A DNA stretch of 64,000 bases from Christensenella sp. UBA3944 (GTDB lineage Bacteria; Bacillota; Clostridia; Christensenellales; DTU072), in assembly GCA_002385605.1 (NCBI GenBank), contig DGDU01000033.1:21396-85395 (forward strand). The letters run 5' to 3'. The position numbers and the translations under genes were made by a program. Below, in pieces: positions 55,380 through 64,000 of this stretch. The number at the start of each line of letters is the position of its first letter. Position 1 is the stretch's first letter. Below the pieces are notes generated by a model. The model was given only the letters and a program-made list of their open reading frames with translations, was not told the origin of the DNA and made no database searches.

Positions 55380-56576
55380 TTATTTGCAGCTTTCGACGAT
55401 CTCTTTGGACTCGCGGGCTATCATAAGCTCTTCATTGGTGGGTATGACTACGACTTTTACCTTGGATTCGGGCTTGGTCAGCACCGAGAATTTGCCTCTC
55501 GGGGCCTTTTCGTTGAAGTCGAAGTCGAAGTCTATGCCGAGGTGCTCAAGCCCCTGCATAATCAGTTTTCTGGCGTAGGCGGCGTTTTCGCCTATGCCGC
55601 CCGTAAACACTACGCAGTCCAGCCCGCCCATGGCGGCAAAGTAACCGCCGATATACTTCTTTATGCGATAGGCAAACAGGTTGGCGGCAAGCTGCGCCCT
55701 CTCGTCCCCCGCTTCGCAGCGTGCGGTTATGTCCCTGAAATCGGTTACGCCGGCAAGCCCGAGAAAGCCGCAACACTTGTTAAGGTACGAAACGACATCT
55801 GCGGCCGATATGTTCTTTTGTTCGGCAAGAAAGCCTACAACGGCGGCGTCGATATCGCCGCTTCTTGTGCCCATAACCATGCCCTCAAGCGGGGTAAAGC
55901 CCATGGAAGTATCCACGCATTTGCCGTCCACCACGGCGGCAAGCGAGCTGCCGTTGCCCAGGTGGCAGGTTATAACCTTGCTCTTGTCCTGTCCCAGGAA
56001 CTTTATGGCCTCCTGCGAAACATACTTGTGAGAGGTGCCGTGGAAGCCGTACTTCCTCACTTTATACTTCTTGTAGTCCTCGTAGTCGATGGCGTACATA
56101 TATGCGTAATCGGGCATCGTCGAGTGGAAAACCGTATCGAACACAGCCACATTGGGTACGCCGGGCATCAGCTTGCGGCAGCTGTCTATGCAGTTAAGGT
56201 TGGCGGGCATGTGCAGGGGGCCCAGAACCTCGTTCTTTCTGCATATCTTCATAACCTCGTCGTCAATAAGCACGCTGGAGCTGAAGTCCTCGCCACTGTG
56301 CAGTACCCTGTGCCCTATCGCGCCTATCTCGGATACGCTGCCTATTATACCCTTTTCCTTGTCGGTGAGAGCCTCCATAACGAGCATAAAGGCCTCGGTG
56401 TGGTTTTTTAGCTTGCCGCAAACGACTATCTCGCCCTTACCGCTTGTCTGGGTAAGCTTAGAGCCTTCGGTACCGATACGCTCTACCAGGCCTTTGCCCA
56501 GCATGGACTCGGTGTCCATATCTATAACCTGATACTTAAGTGAGGAACTTCCTGCGTTAATTACCAATACAATCAT
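55380..56576 (-). CDS. ackA: acetate kinase
   Basis: A 398-residue ASKHA-fold kinase that interconverts acetyl phosphate + ADP with acetate + ATP. It opens VLVINAGSSSLKYQVID and includes GHRVLHSGEDF, HLGNGSSLAAV, DTSMGFTPLEG and VFTGGIGENAAY. Length is standard. It follows pta by 30 bases, forming the fermentative acetate pathway. Confidence 0.98.
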   Translation of the reverse strand: MIVLVINAGSSSLKYQVIDMDTESMLGKGLVERIGTEGSKLTQTSGKGEIVVCGKLKNHTEAFMLVMEALTDKEKGIIGSVSEIGAIGHRVLHSGEDFSSSVLIDDEVMKICRKNEVLGPLHMPANLNCIDSCRKLMPGVPNVAVFDTVFHSTMPDYAYMYAIDYEDYKKYKVRKYGFHGTSHKYVSQEAIKFLGQDKSKVITCHLGNGSSLAAVVDGKCVDTSMGFTPLEGMVMGTRSGDIDAAVVGFLAEQKNISAADVVSYLNKCCGFLGLAGVTDFRDITARCEAGDERAQLAANLFAYRIKKYIGGYFAAMGGLDCVVFTGGIGENAAYARKLIMQGLEHLGIDFDFDFNEKAPRGKFSVLTKPESKVKVVVIPTNEELMIARESKEIVESCK

Positions 56577-56606
56577 TGTTTTATATTCTCAAACTCCTTT
56601 GTAAAA

Positions 56607-57599
56607 TTATCCTCTCGCTTGAAGGGCGGTTATCGCCACAACGCCCACTACATCGTCGGCAGAGCACCCGCGGGACAGGTCGTTAACGGGCTTATCGAGG
56701 CCTTGGCAGATAGGCCCTATGGCGAGGGCGTTACCCAGCCTCTGGGCAAGTTTGTAGCCGATATTGCCCGCCTGAAGGTCGGGGAAAATAAGGACATTGG
56801 CGTTGCCGCCCACGGGGCTTCCGTAAGCCTTAAGGGTCGCGACCTTGGGAACGATTGCGGCGTCCACCTGAAGCTCGCCGTCGAAGGCAAAGTCGGGGTT
56901 TTTGTCGGCAAGAATCTTTACGGCCTCGGTAACCTTGTCTACCAGCGGGTGGCAGGCGCTTCCCTTTGTGGAGAACGAAAGCAGGGCCACTTTGGGCTCG
57001 ATTTCGGCAATTTTACGCGCGCTGTCGGCGCTAGCCATGGCTATGTCGGCAAGCTGCTCGGCGTTGGGGTCGGGCATAACGGCGCAATCGCCGAATACCA
57101 TAACGCCGTTTTCGCCGTAGGGGCTGCCCTCGGGCAGGCACATTATAAAGCAGCTCGAAACCGTCTTGATGCCGGGCTTGGTCTTTATTATCTGAAGAGC
57201 GGGGCGCAGGACATCGCCGGTGGCGTTAATGGCGCCCGCCACCATTCCGTCGGCGTCGCCCGATTTTACCATAAGCGTGCCGAAGTAAAGGGGGTTCTCG
57301 GTAAGCTCAATCGCTTTTTCGAGCGTCATGCCCTTGGATTTTCTCTGTTCGTATAATATATTCGCGTATTCTTCTTTCTTGGGGGATAACTTGGGGTCTA
57401 TTATGTCTACTCCTTCTATCTCGCCGTGCAGGGCTTCCAGAACCTTTTCTTTGTTGCCCAGCAGCGTCAGCTTTGCCATTTTTTCTGCGGCTATCATCTT
57501 GGCCGCGTCGGCTATTCGCTGATCCTCGCCTTCGGCAAGCACTAAATGCTTGTAAAGGCTTTTAGCCGTCTCCATAATTTTGCTCATTAGTGCGGACAT
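56607..57599 (-). CDS. pta: phosphate acetyltransferase
   Basis: A 330-residue short-form Pta that converts acetyl-CoA and phosphate to acetyl phosphate. Characteristic segments are [34 protein letters not shown] and [22 protein letters not shown]. The ATG at 57599 has a GGAGG ribosome site; an in-frame TTG at 57611 lies before that site. It forms an operon with ackA and is divergent from tmcAL. Confidence 0.97.
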   Translation of the reverse strand: MSALMSKIMETAKSLYKHLVLAEGEDQRIADAAKMIAAEKMAKLTLLGNKEKVLEALHGEIEGVDIIDPKLSPKKEEYANILYEQRKSKGMTLEKAIELTENPLYFGTLMVKSGDADGMVAGAINATGDVLRPALQIIKTKPGIKTVSSCFIMCLPEGSPYGENGVMVFGDCAVMPDPNAEQLADIAMASADSARKIAEIEPKVALLSFSTKGSACHPLVDKVTEAVKILADKNPDFAFDGELQVDAAIVPKVATLKAYGSPVGGNANVLIFPDLQAGNIGYKLAQRLGNALAIGPICQGLDKPVNDLSRGCSADDVVGVVAITALQARG

Positions 57600-57642
57600 A
57601 AAGACCTCCAAAAAAAAGACTTTTATTTTTTTATTATGTGTT

Positions 57643-57694
57643 ATATAATATAGTACAATAATACTTCGGTTACGAATAGCCCATATAATATAGT
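57643..57694. repeat. 12-bp direct repeats in the pta-tmcAL divergent region
   Basis: ATATAATATAGT occurs at 57643-57654 and again at 57683-57694, 40 bases apart, in an AT-rich divergent promoter region. It includes TATAAT boxes, so it may reflect promoter elements rather than a regulator site. Confidence 0.5.
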
Positions 57695-57713
57695 GCGTAT
57701 TATAGCCTTAGAT

Positions 57714-57742
57714 ATATTACACTTTTTGGTTGTAATAATCAA
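57714..57742 (-). promoter_or_regulatory. probable pta-ackA promoter
   Basis: TTGATT (57737-57742) and TAATAT (57714-57719) on the minus strand with 17-base spacing, upstream of a long AT-rich leader. The -10 matches four of six bases, so the call is moderate. A clear plus-strand promoter for tmcAL was not found. Confidence 0.5.
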
Positions 57743-57771
57743 GCACTTTTTGGGCAGAAAAAGAGGCAAAT

Positions 57772-58965
57772 ATGAAAACGACGGCCATAATTTGTGAATA
57801 CAATCCGATGACGAACGGCCACTTGAAGCACCTGCAGCTCGCGAGGGAGCAAACGGCCGCCGATACCATCCTTTGCGTCATGAGCGGCTCATTTGTCCAA
57901 AGGGGCGACGCCGCCGTGCTGGACAAGTACATAAGGGCGGAAATCGCCGTAAAAACGGGCGCCGACATAGTAATCGAGCTTCCCACCATTTACGCCATTT
58001 CGCCCGCCGACAACTTCGCCTACGGCGCGATAAAGACCATCTCGGCCTTCCCCAATGTCGAATATCTTAGCTTCGGCAGCGAATGCGGCGACGCCGAACT
58101 TCTCACCCTTACCGCCAAGCTCTTAAGCAACGAGCCCGACGAGTTCAAGGCACTCATACAGGAGCGCCTCAAAACGGGCGTATCCTTCCCCAAAGCCCGC
58201 GCCGAGGCCCTCGACCTCTACGCCGACCTCAATCCCGAATACGCCCCGATTAAAGGCATTCTCAACAGCCCCAACAATGTGCTGGGCGTAGCCTACATCT
58301 GCGCCATACTCAAGCAAGGGCTAAACATAAAGATTCACACCATAAAGCGCGAAGGCGGCGACTATAACGACGAAAACGGTGAGGTAGACCTTCCCTCCTC
58401 CTCCGCCGTCCGAAAAGCGCTCTCCATAGAGGACTACGAAACCGTCAAAAAGGCGGTGCCTCCCCTTGTTTTCGACTACATAAAAGACATAAAGCCGCGC
58501 GAGTCCGCTCTCGGCGACATGATACTTTTCAAGCTAAAAAACATAAGCGGCTACGACCTCGAAAACCTCTACGACATCAGCGGGGGCATTCACAACAGGC
58601 TAAAGATAGCTGCCACCTCGGCAAACCACATCACCGACCTTCTCGAGGCTGCCAAAACCAAAAAGTTCACGATGGCAAGGCTTAAGCGCATCTGCCTCTA
58701 TGTCCTTTTCGACATCACCAAAGAGGACTACGAATACTGCATCCAATGCCCGCCCTACATACAAATCCTTGCCCTCCGCAGCGACCGCAAGGACATTCTC
58801 TCCGAGCTCTCCTACACCTGCAAAAATGTGCTCACGCGATACAGCGATGTAGGCAGGGTAGACAAATCCCTCCGCTATATGGTAAAGCTAGACTTCACCG
58901 CCCAGGGCACGCTGCAAATAATCAACAAATCCAACTACTACAACAAGAAAATGCTTTTGGTTTAA
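57772..58965 (+). CDS. tmcAL: tRNA(Met) cytidine acetate ligase TmcAL-like (YlbM family)
   Basis: A 397-residue nucleotidyltransferase-fold protein beginning MKTTAIICEYNPMTNGHLKHL. Family blocks MSGSFVQRGDAAVLDKYIRAEIAVKTGADIV-type, LSFGSECGD and SPNNVLGVAYI are present. TmcAL activates acetate with ATP and makes ac4C34 in elongator tRNA-Met. The usual HNGH motif reads TNGH here (T14-H17), a substitution also accepted in related adenylyltransferases. It is divergent from pta-ackA, an acetate-producing pair, which fits its use of acetate. Confidence 0.9.
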   Translation: MKTTAIICEYNPMTNGHLKHLQLAREQTAADTILCVMSGSFVQRGDAAVLDKYIRAEIAVKTGADIVIELPTIYAISPADNFAYGAIKTISAFPNVEYLSFGSECGDAELLTLTAKLLSNEPDEFKALIQERLKTGVSFPKARAEALDLYADLNPEYAPIKGILNSPNNVLGVAYICAILKQGLNIKIHTIKREGGDYNDENGEVDLPSSSAVRKALSIEDYETVKKAVPPLVFDYIKDIKPRESALGDMILFKLKNISGYDLENLYDISGGIHNRLKIAATSANHITDLLEAAKTKKFTMARLKRICLYVLFDITKEDYEYCIQCPPYIQILALRSDRKDILSELSYTCKNVLTRYSDVGRVDKSLRYMVKLDFTAQGTLQIINKSNYYNKKMLLV

Positions 58966-58986
58966 GGTTTGCGAAAATCAACGAAA

Positions 58987-59020
58987 AAAAGAGGTTAAGG
59001 CGCGCGCTTTAACCTCTTTT
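58987..59020. terminator. bidirectional terminator between tmcAL and the membrane cassette
   Basis: AAAAGAGGTTAA (58987-58998) pairs perfectly with TTAACCTCTTTT (59009-59020), with two further pairs towards a GC-rich loop. The A-run and T-run ends serve both of the converging genes. Confidence 0.92.
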
Positions 59021-59045
59021 AATTATCCGGACTCAATAACTCAGA

Positions 59046-59960
59046 TTATTCGTCCCCGCTGTCTATCTCATTTTCTATCTGGTTTATAACCGTAACCTCA
59101 TCGACATAGAATTTCTTCTTGTTAAAGTAGAAATATGCGACAAGGTTAAGGTTTGTTATCCAGACGAGCGACACGGGGGCGATAATGGCGGGCAGTATGC
59201 CGAAGGTTACCACCGTCGTAAGCATAACCGCCGAAAAATCTATTACGAGTATCAGAAACGCCACCGGCATTACGCGGGTAAAATACTTCGCCGAATATTG
59301 GAAGGAGTCCCTGAAAGCGGCCGCGACGCTCTTTCTCTCGCACACAATCTGCGGCACCCATTGCCCCAGAATTGCGATTCTCGAGGCTAACAGGGCAAAC
59401 ATCACAAAGGCCGCGAGGGCTATGCCGTACACGCCCAGGCCGATATATAACAGCTTGGCAAGGTAATAGCTTACAACAATTATTATGCCGTCCGCAACAA
59501 TGGTTACAAAGGCCTTTATAAGGGCGTAAAGCAGCGACTTGCCCAGCGAAGACACCAGCACATTGTGGAACATTACCGAAAAGTTCTGGCTCATCCTTCC
59601 GTAAACGACTTCGCCGAGGGGCAGGGCAGTAAGCGAAAGGAAAAACTTTGCCGCGAAAACGACTATGATTATAAGCACAACGGCGACGGCTATTTCGGAA
59701 GAAATGCTTTCGAGCGTAGAGGATAACTCGTTAAAAAACTGCCTCAACGCGCCCGGCCGCCCGTTTCCTATAAGGTCGGAAAGCATGCCCAATACCCTTT
59801 CCGAAAAATCGAAGCTTGTGTCAAGGGTTTTCAGCAAGGGCGAGATTATCGAAACAAGTATGGCGGCGCAAAGCAGCGACAGAATAAAGACATATATCAG
59901 AACCTTAAAAATAAGGTCTAAATTTCTTCCTATCATCGAAAACGAATAACGAGGTATCAT
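59046..59960 (-). CDS. six-helix membrane protein A of the surface cassette
   Basis: A 304-residue protein with predicted helices at about 19-42, 89-112, 143-166, 172-194, 230-254 and 256-278, and an acidic C-terminus (NEIDSGDE). The region WVPQIVCERK...FRDSFQYS...RVMPV between helices 4 and 5 resembles the loop of general polytopic membrane families with a Pro...Ser pattern, and is similar in layout to the neighbouring 275-residue protein. No signal peptide, ATP-binding or catalytic motif is seen. It is the last gene of a four-gene unit, 12 bases after protein B. Function not recognised. Confidence 0.7.
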   Translation of the reverse strand: MIPRYSFSMIGRNLDLIFKVLIYVFILSLLCAAILVSIISPLLKTLDTSFDFSERVLGMLSDLIGNGRPGALRQFFNELSSTLESISSEIAVAVVLIIIVVFAAKFFLSLTALPLGEVVYGRMSQNFSVMFHNVLVSSLGKSLLYALIKAFVTIVADGIIIVVSYYLAKLLYIGLGVYGIALAAFVMFALLASRIAILGQWVPQIVCERKSVAAAFRDSFQYSAKYFTRVMPVAFLILVIDFSAVMLTTVVTFGILPAIIAPVSLVWITNLNLVAYFYFNKKKFYVDEVTVINQIENEIDSGDE

Positions 59961-59972
59961 ATCATCTCCTTA

Positions 59973-60800
59973 TCATTTCTTGCGAAAGAAGTATTCGCGA
60001 GGGTAATCTTCTCTCTTTAACTGTTCTATCTCGTAGTACGAAATCATAGACAGGCTAAGCAGGTAGGCAAACAAAAGCGAGTACAGTACCGAATCTATGA
60101 TTTGCGACAGTAAGGGTATCTCAAATATGGCAATCAGGGACCCGATAACGATAACTACGGCAATCGGCAGGGCTATGGCAGGCAGTATTTTTCGGGCTTT
60201 GCCGCCGCACTTTCTCACGCTCGCGATAAGCGCGTCCCTCGCCTTCAGCCCGTTGAATGACATGGTGGGCAAGAACATAACCGTATAAGAAAGCAGCAAC
60301 GATGCCCCGCACAAAAGCAAAGCGAAGGTAAATACCGACAGCCCAAGCGACAGCGCCTTAAACTTAAGCGTCTGCCACAGCACCAAAAAGAGGGTTATTA
60401 TGGTTTTGGTTACGATGTAGGCCAATATATAAAGCAGCACGGTAAAAAAGGCGGGAAAGAAGGATTCGTTAAACTCATATATAAGCCTTTCGACCTTAAA
60501 TACGCCGACGCGAAGCGACCTCGACACTATAGACGCCATAACCGATATCGAGAATATCAAAAGCATAAACATCGCGAGAAGCCCCATCCATACGGCGAAT
60601 CTCGACCCGCCAAGCGTCCAGTTTTGCCAGAAATTCGTATTCCCCACCGAATAATTCTTTATCCATTCGTAAACCGACTCGGTGGGAAAGGCAAAGCTCG
60701 CGGCAATCCCCGCGGGCACCGAAATAAGGAACAAAGTAAGAAGCCTTTTTCCGTTCTCAAGAATCAATAGGTATTGCAATGTCTTTCTCAGATACCTCAT
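59973..60800 (-). CDS. six-helix membrane protein B of the surface cassette
   Basis: A 275-residue protein with predicted helices at about 17-38, 69-93, 115-140, 153-176, 205-227 and 234-255. A basic N-terminus (MRYLRKTLQY) and basic C-terminus (EYFFRKK) are probably cytoplasmic. Between helices 4 and 5, FLPTMSFNG...ARDALIASVRKCG...KILP parallels protein A, so the two may be distant paralogues. It overlaps the upstream gene by four bases (60797-60800). Function not recognised; a transporter-like or membrane-partner role is a guess. Confidence 0.7.
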   Translation of the reverse strand: MRYLRKTLQYLLILENGKRLLTLFLISVPAGIAASFAFPTESVYEWIKNYSVGNTNFWQNWTLGGSRFAVWMGLLAMFMLLIFSISVMASIVSRSLRVGVFKVERLIYEFNESFFPAFFTVLLYILAYIVTKTIITLFLVLWQTLKFKALSLGLSVFTFALLLCGASLLLSYTVMFLPTMSFNGLKARDALIASVRKCGGKARKILPAIALPIAVVIVIGSLIAIFEIPLLSQIIDSVLYSLLFAYLLSLSMISYYEIEQLKREDYPREYFFRKK

Positions 60801-62428
60801 TTACTTTTCTCCCTTTTTGTTTTCGGGGGCGTGCTTTTCTGTTTTTGCGTTTTCTCTGCCGGTTTATTGGCTTCTTCCGCGCCGCCGTCTTGCGGAGGTA
60901 TCGCTTTTTTCGCCTGTTTTTTCTTTTTGGTTATCACCACAGCCGTGGCTATTCCCGCGGCAGCAACGGCCGCTCCCCCTACCGAAAGCCCTATTATTAG
61001 CCCTACGGGCACTTTGTTATTGTATTTTACAACAAAATAAAACTCTTGGCTATTTTCCGAGGCCGAAAACTGCACGATATTTTTATCCCGGATAAAAGTT
61101 TGCTGCACAAAAGTCTTATTCTTATCCCGCGACATCACCAAAGCGACCTCGGCGTCCTCGGGGAACTCGATGTGCATAATAAGCGGCCTGTCGGGCTTAA
61201 CGAGCTCGGAGTTTTTGGTAAGGGTATACGATATTCTTATAACCCTGTCGGGCTTACCTATACCCGAAAGTGTAACGACATCGGGAAACGCCTTCTTTAT
61301 ATCGGCAAAGGTATACGAAGTAGCCGTAAGCCCCAGCGTCAGGGTATCGCCGCCCAGAAGCTTTGCCACCCCGTCAAGATTTAAGGGATACAGCCTGCCG
61401 TCCAGAAACTCCGGGTTTACGATATCTACCTTATACTCCTTTTTAGCCGAGGTATACGCTTCCCCGGCGTACTTCAGTACATAATACGCCGCGACCTTAT
61501 CCTCCATGTTTTTTTCGAGGCGGAAGGCAACCACAAAGTTATCTATGGCGTTTTCAAGCGACAGAAGGATGTCGGGGCTTACCTTGCCCTTACCTTCCTT
61601 AAGGTAGTTTTCGTACTTCGCGACATCCACATTCAATTCGGTCTTGATGCCGTTTACGGTAATCTCGACCTTATACTGAGGCGCTTCGGTGTAATTTCCG
61701 AATATGCCGTAATCGTAATTGCCCAGAGCGTCCCTCATGTACACGACATAAAGCCCGTTTTTATCCATCGTAAATTCAAGCGTAACCTCGGAACGATAAT
61801 CGGTGTATTCTCTCTCCACCTTCCTTTCGAGTATCTTATCCAGGCTCTCTAAGGGCTTCTGAGGGTCGAAAGCGGCGGTTTTGTCGTAGCGGAAAATAAC
61901 TATTTTTTTTATGCCGCTCGCCGCCGAATGTTTGGCGAAATTGTTATCCGTTATATACGCCCTCCACCTGAGGACGCTTCCCTCTCTCGTGGGGGCGGGG
62001 TATTTTGTTTTGTCCAATCTGGGGGCGGCGTTGTCTATGCAATCCACCTTGACTTCAAAATCATCTACTTCCTCGCCGCCGATATAGGCTGTAAGCGACA
62101 AATCGCCGTTTTTGTTAACCTTAAGCGTCGCGAACTTATACGGGCCCGTTTCGGCTTCCTCAAACTCGGTAAACTCGCCCCCCTTTTCTTCCTCGTCCGC
62201 ATAAAAATCGAAAAGATACTCCACCTTCTCGGTTTCCTTCGAGCATCTTATCTCGATTTCGACGCCTTCCTCTTCGGTGAAATACTTTCTGCCCTCTTTA
62301 TTCACAAACGCGTAAAGCCTGAATGGCAAGGGGTCGGCGAAGGCAACGGCTTCGCCCGAGCACAACAAAGACAGTCCTATAAGGGCGACAGCCGCCGCTA
62401 TAATGAGGGTAAGCGCTTTTTTAGTCAT
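60797..62428 (-). CDS. single-pass surface protein with large ectodomain and lysine-rich tail
   Basis: A 543-residue protein. It has an N-terminal signal peptide (MTKKALTLIIAAAVALIGLSLL, likely cut near AFA-DP) and an ectodomain of about 440 residues with mixed beta-type segments. One transmembrane helix (VPVGLIIGLSVGGAAVAAAG, about 475-500) follows, then a cytoplasmic tail rich in Lys, Pro and Glu. The ectodomain contains DITDNNFAK-like and NGLYVVYMRDALGNY segments reminiscent of bacterial Ig-like folds. It shares this topology with the next gene upstream and overlaps it by four bases. No sortase signal or catalytic motif is seen. Function unknown. Confidence 0.75.
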   Translation of the reverse strand: MTKKALTLIIAAAVALIGLSLLCSGEAVAFADPLPFRLYAFVNKEGRKYFTEEEGVEIEIRCSKETEKVEYLFDFYADEEEKGGEFTEFEEAETGPYKFATLKVNKNGDLSLTAYIGGEEVDDFEVKVDCIDNAAPRLDKTKYPAPTREGSVLRWRAYITDNNFAKHSAASGIKKIVIFRYDKTAAFDPQKPLESLDKILERKVEREYTDYRSEVTLEFTMDKNGLYVVYMRDALGNYDYGIFGNYTEAPQYKVEITVNGIKTELNVDVAKYENYLKEGKGKVSPDILLSLENAIDNFVVAFRLEKNMEDKVAAYYVLKYAGEAYTSAKKEYKVDIVNPEFLDGRLYPLNLDGVAKLLGGDTLTLGLTATSYTFADIKKAFPDVVTLSGIGKPDRVIRISYTLTKNSELVKPDRPLIMHIEFPEDAEVALVMSRDKNKTFVQQTFIRDKNIVQFSASENSQEFYFVVKYNNKVPVGLIIGLSVGGAAVAAAGIATAVVITKKKKQAKKAIPPQDGGAEEANKPAEKTQKQKSTPPKTKREKSK

Positions 62429-64000
62429 CGTAAGGTTTGTTCTCTCCGCGCTTTTGTACTGTTTACAATCTCCGCGCGGGAGTTGTAATACTCGTTATCG
62501 ACCATATTCGCATAGGCGTTGCGCACCTTTGCGGGTATCTTCTTGCGGCGGCGTACGGGAGCGAAGAACGCTACCGCTATCGCGCCGATTATTACGATTA
62601 GTATGGCGCCGCCTACCACAATTATCCAGTACGGGAAGTCGTTGGTGTAGAATATAACCCTGCCCGAGCGGTCGGCGTAGAAGGTAATATAGTCGCCCTC
62701 TCGCTCGATCTTGGAGATGTTCTGCTCAAGCTCGCCCACAAACTCGTATTGCAGGGTGGGCGAATTGCGGAACTCCTCGGGTATGAGGACATAGAATTTT
62801 ACCTTCTTGTCAAGCACGGTCTCAAGCCCGAACTCCTTAATGGAGATTTCCTGTTCGATGGCGGCCTGCCCCAGCATCCTGGAGAGGAAGTTTGTTCTGT
62901 TCTGCTGCGAGGCTACCTCGCGGAAGGATACCGTCACATTGGACGAGAAGCCATCGTCGCTCGAAATGTACGAACCGGAATTCTTATCCACTATTACCTT
63001 CTGGCTGATCTTTACGGTGCCGTTAAAGACGGGCTTCAGGACATTGTAGTTTGCGGCGTGCTGCCCCGAAATCGTCCATGTAAGTATCTCTACCTGATGT
63101 ATACCGGGTTCGGTGGCGCCGTTTGCCGTGCGCGCTGTCATGGTAAGGCGCACTTCGTCATTCAGCACAAGGCCTGTAAGCTCGCCGGTTATCTGTATGA
63201 CATCGGTACCGTCGAAGGGGCGGTCGTAAACCTTGATGTTGTCTATGCTTATATCCTTCTTGCTTATGTGGAACATGCTTGTCTTTTCGGCGGGCAGGAA
63301 GTTGGGGTCGTCCACGACAACCTTAATCCTGTGGGTGCCTGCCGAGGTAGGCATATACTCGTAGCCGGGGAAGGTTATCCTGTAAGATATACCCGCCGGC
63401 CTTGTGATAACCGTAGGCACTCTCACATTGCCGTAAACGAGGTTTTCGAGCGTCGAGGAGTCGAAGTCGAGATACTGCACTTCGGCCCTTGTTATGTCGT
63501 AATACGCGCGGGATTGCTTTATTTCGCTGTCTATGTAATAGTTCTCGTTCTCCAGCACGGCGTAAACGAGGTACTCGCCCACATTCACAGGCAGCTGGCG
63601 CCACACCACATTGGAGGAGCCGCGCGACATATACCTGTACGAAAGCCCGCTCTCGATTTCCTCTTTGCGCTGCAAATCCTGCGGCAGCAGGCTGGAGGCT
63701 ATTATCCTTGCCTTGGGCAGATATGTAGCGGCGTAGGTGTAGCTGTACCATTCGGTTACCCTGTTGTTCTCGTCGTAGAACTCTATCTGGGCCTGCCTCT
63801 TGTTGATTATTACGCTGAACTTAAGCTCGCCCGTATAGTTGGTGTCGTTGATGCGGGCGGTGAATACATACGAGCCCGCGCTGGGCATAGTGCCGAACAG
63901 CCCGCCGCTCTCCATAAACTCGGAGTTATCGATTGTAAGCCCCATCGGCGTGGTAAGGAAGGTAAGCTCGGTTATGGGCTCGCCGTATACAAACGAAGTC
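62425..64000 (-). CDS. MBG-domain-like surface protein, partial (N-terminus outside window)
   Basis: The frame is open to the right edge, giving at least 525 residues; the ATG at 63945 is internal, as the reading frame continues upstream without a stop. Repeated beta-sandwich segments (for example VYGNVRVPTVITRPAGISYRI, YEYMPTSAGTHRIKVVV, ISKKDISIDNIKVYDRPFDG) look like MBG/YDG domains of surface proteins. A single helix (YWIIVVGGAILIVIIGAIAV) and a basic tail (VRRRKKIP) end the protein. Its signal peptide must lie beyond the window. It is the first visible gene of the four-gene unit. Confidence 0.75.
   Translation of the reverse strand, partial: TSFVYGEPITELTFLTTPMGLTIDNSEFMESGGLFGTMPSAGSYVFTARINDTNYTGELKFSVIINKRQAQIEFYDENNRVTEWYSYTYAATYLPKARIIASSLLPQDLQRKEEIESGLSYRYMSRGSSNVVWRQLPVNVGEYLVYAVLENENYYIDSEIKQSRAYYDITRAEVQYLDFDSSTLENLVYGNVRVPTVITRPAGISYRITFPGYEYMPTSAGTHRIKVVVDDPNFLPAEKTSMFHISKKDISIDNIKVYDRPFDGTDVIQITGELTGLVLNDEVRLTMTARTANGATEPGIHQVEILTWTISGQHAANYNVLKPVFNGTVKISQKVIVDKNSGSYISSDDGFSSNVTVSFREVASQQNRTNFLSRMLGQAAIEQEISIKEFGLETVLDKKVKFYVLIPEEFRNSPTLQYEFVGELEQNISKIEREGDYITFYADRSGRVIFYTNDFPYWIIVVGGAILIVIIGAIAVAFFAPVRRRKKIPAKVRNAYANMVDNEYYNSRAEIVNSTKARREQTLR

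Overview
The window looks like a chromosomal housekeeping stretch from a low-to-mid GC Clostridia-type Firmicute, probably an uncultured gut lineage. This is an inference from gene order and promoter style, not from any database match. The supporting signs are the order lepA-hemW-hrcA-grpE-dnaK-dnaJ-prmA-rsmE-mtaB, a CIRCE operator at hrcA, smc-ftsY-ylxM-ffh-rpsP-khpA-rimM-trmD, comM-dprA-topA-trmFO-hslV-hslU, tmcAL next to pta-ackA-rpmF-plsX-rnc, and several near-consensus TTGACA/TATAAT promoters. Almost all genes lie on the minus strand. No tRNA, rRNA, insertion sequence, phage gene or CRISPR array was seen.

Layout from left to right. 1-1305: a truncated MalT-like STAND ATPase, divergent from two small plus-strand genes (1458-2104), one of them very rich in Met, Gly and Asn. 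2167-13238: the translation and heat-shock cluster HIT, mtaB, rsmE, prmA, dnaJ, dnaK, grpE, hrcA, hemW and lepA. CIRCE and a sigma-A promoter precede hrcA, and a tandem palindromic repeat array lies between hrcA and hemW. 13450-14370: plus-strand glycerophosphodiesterase and a 37-residue membrane-type peptide. 14508-28733: twelve tightly packed genes, from comM and dprA through topA, trmFO, hslVU, hisS, aspS and rseC to glyA, iscS and iscU. 28849-31122: an unusual polytopic membrane protein with an N-terminal lipobox. 31202-38097: ribosome and secretion genes (rplS with a structured leader, yraN, rnhB, rbgA, trmD, rimM, khpA, rpsP, ffh, ylxM, ftsY). 38125-41733: smc.

41769-53135 is the most striking feature. 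It is one 3788-residue lipoprotein gene with seven bacterial-repeat beta-grasp domains followed by a very long BspA-type leucine-rich repeat array, into which a PFxG...GYxFG module is inserted 17 times. It has its own consensus promoter and sits between rnc and smc, which are normally neighbours. 53367-57599 holds rnc, plsX, rpmF, ackA and pta, with tmcAL divergent at 57772. 59046-64000 is a four-gene membrane and surface cassette, cut by the window edge: two six-helix membrane proteins and two single-pass proteins with large beta-rich ectodomains. I cannot assign it to a known system, and with the giant lipoprotein it is the best candidate for undescribed biology here.

The genes cover protein folding (Hsp70, HslUV), ribosome assembly and RNA modification, the SRP pathway, chromosome condensation, Fe-S assembly, one-carbon metabolism and acetate metabolism. 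Surface functions have been added at three points.
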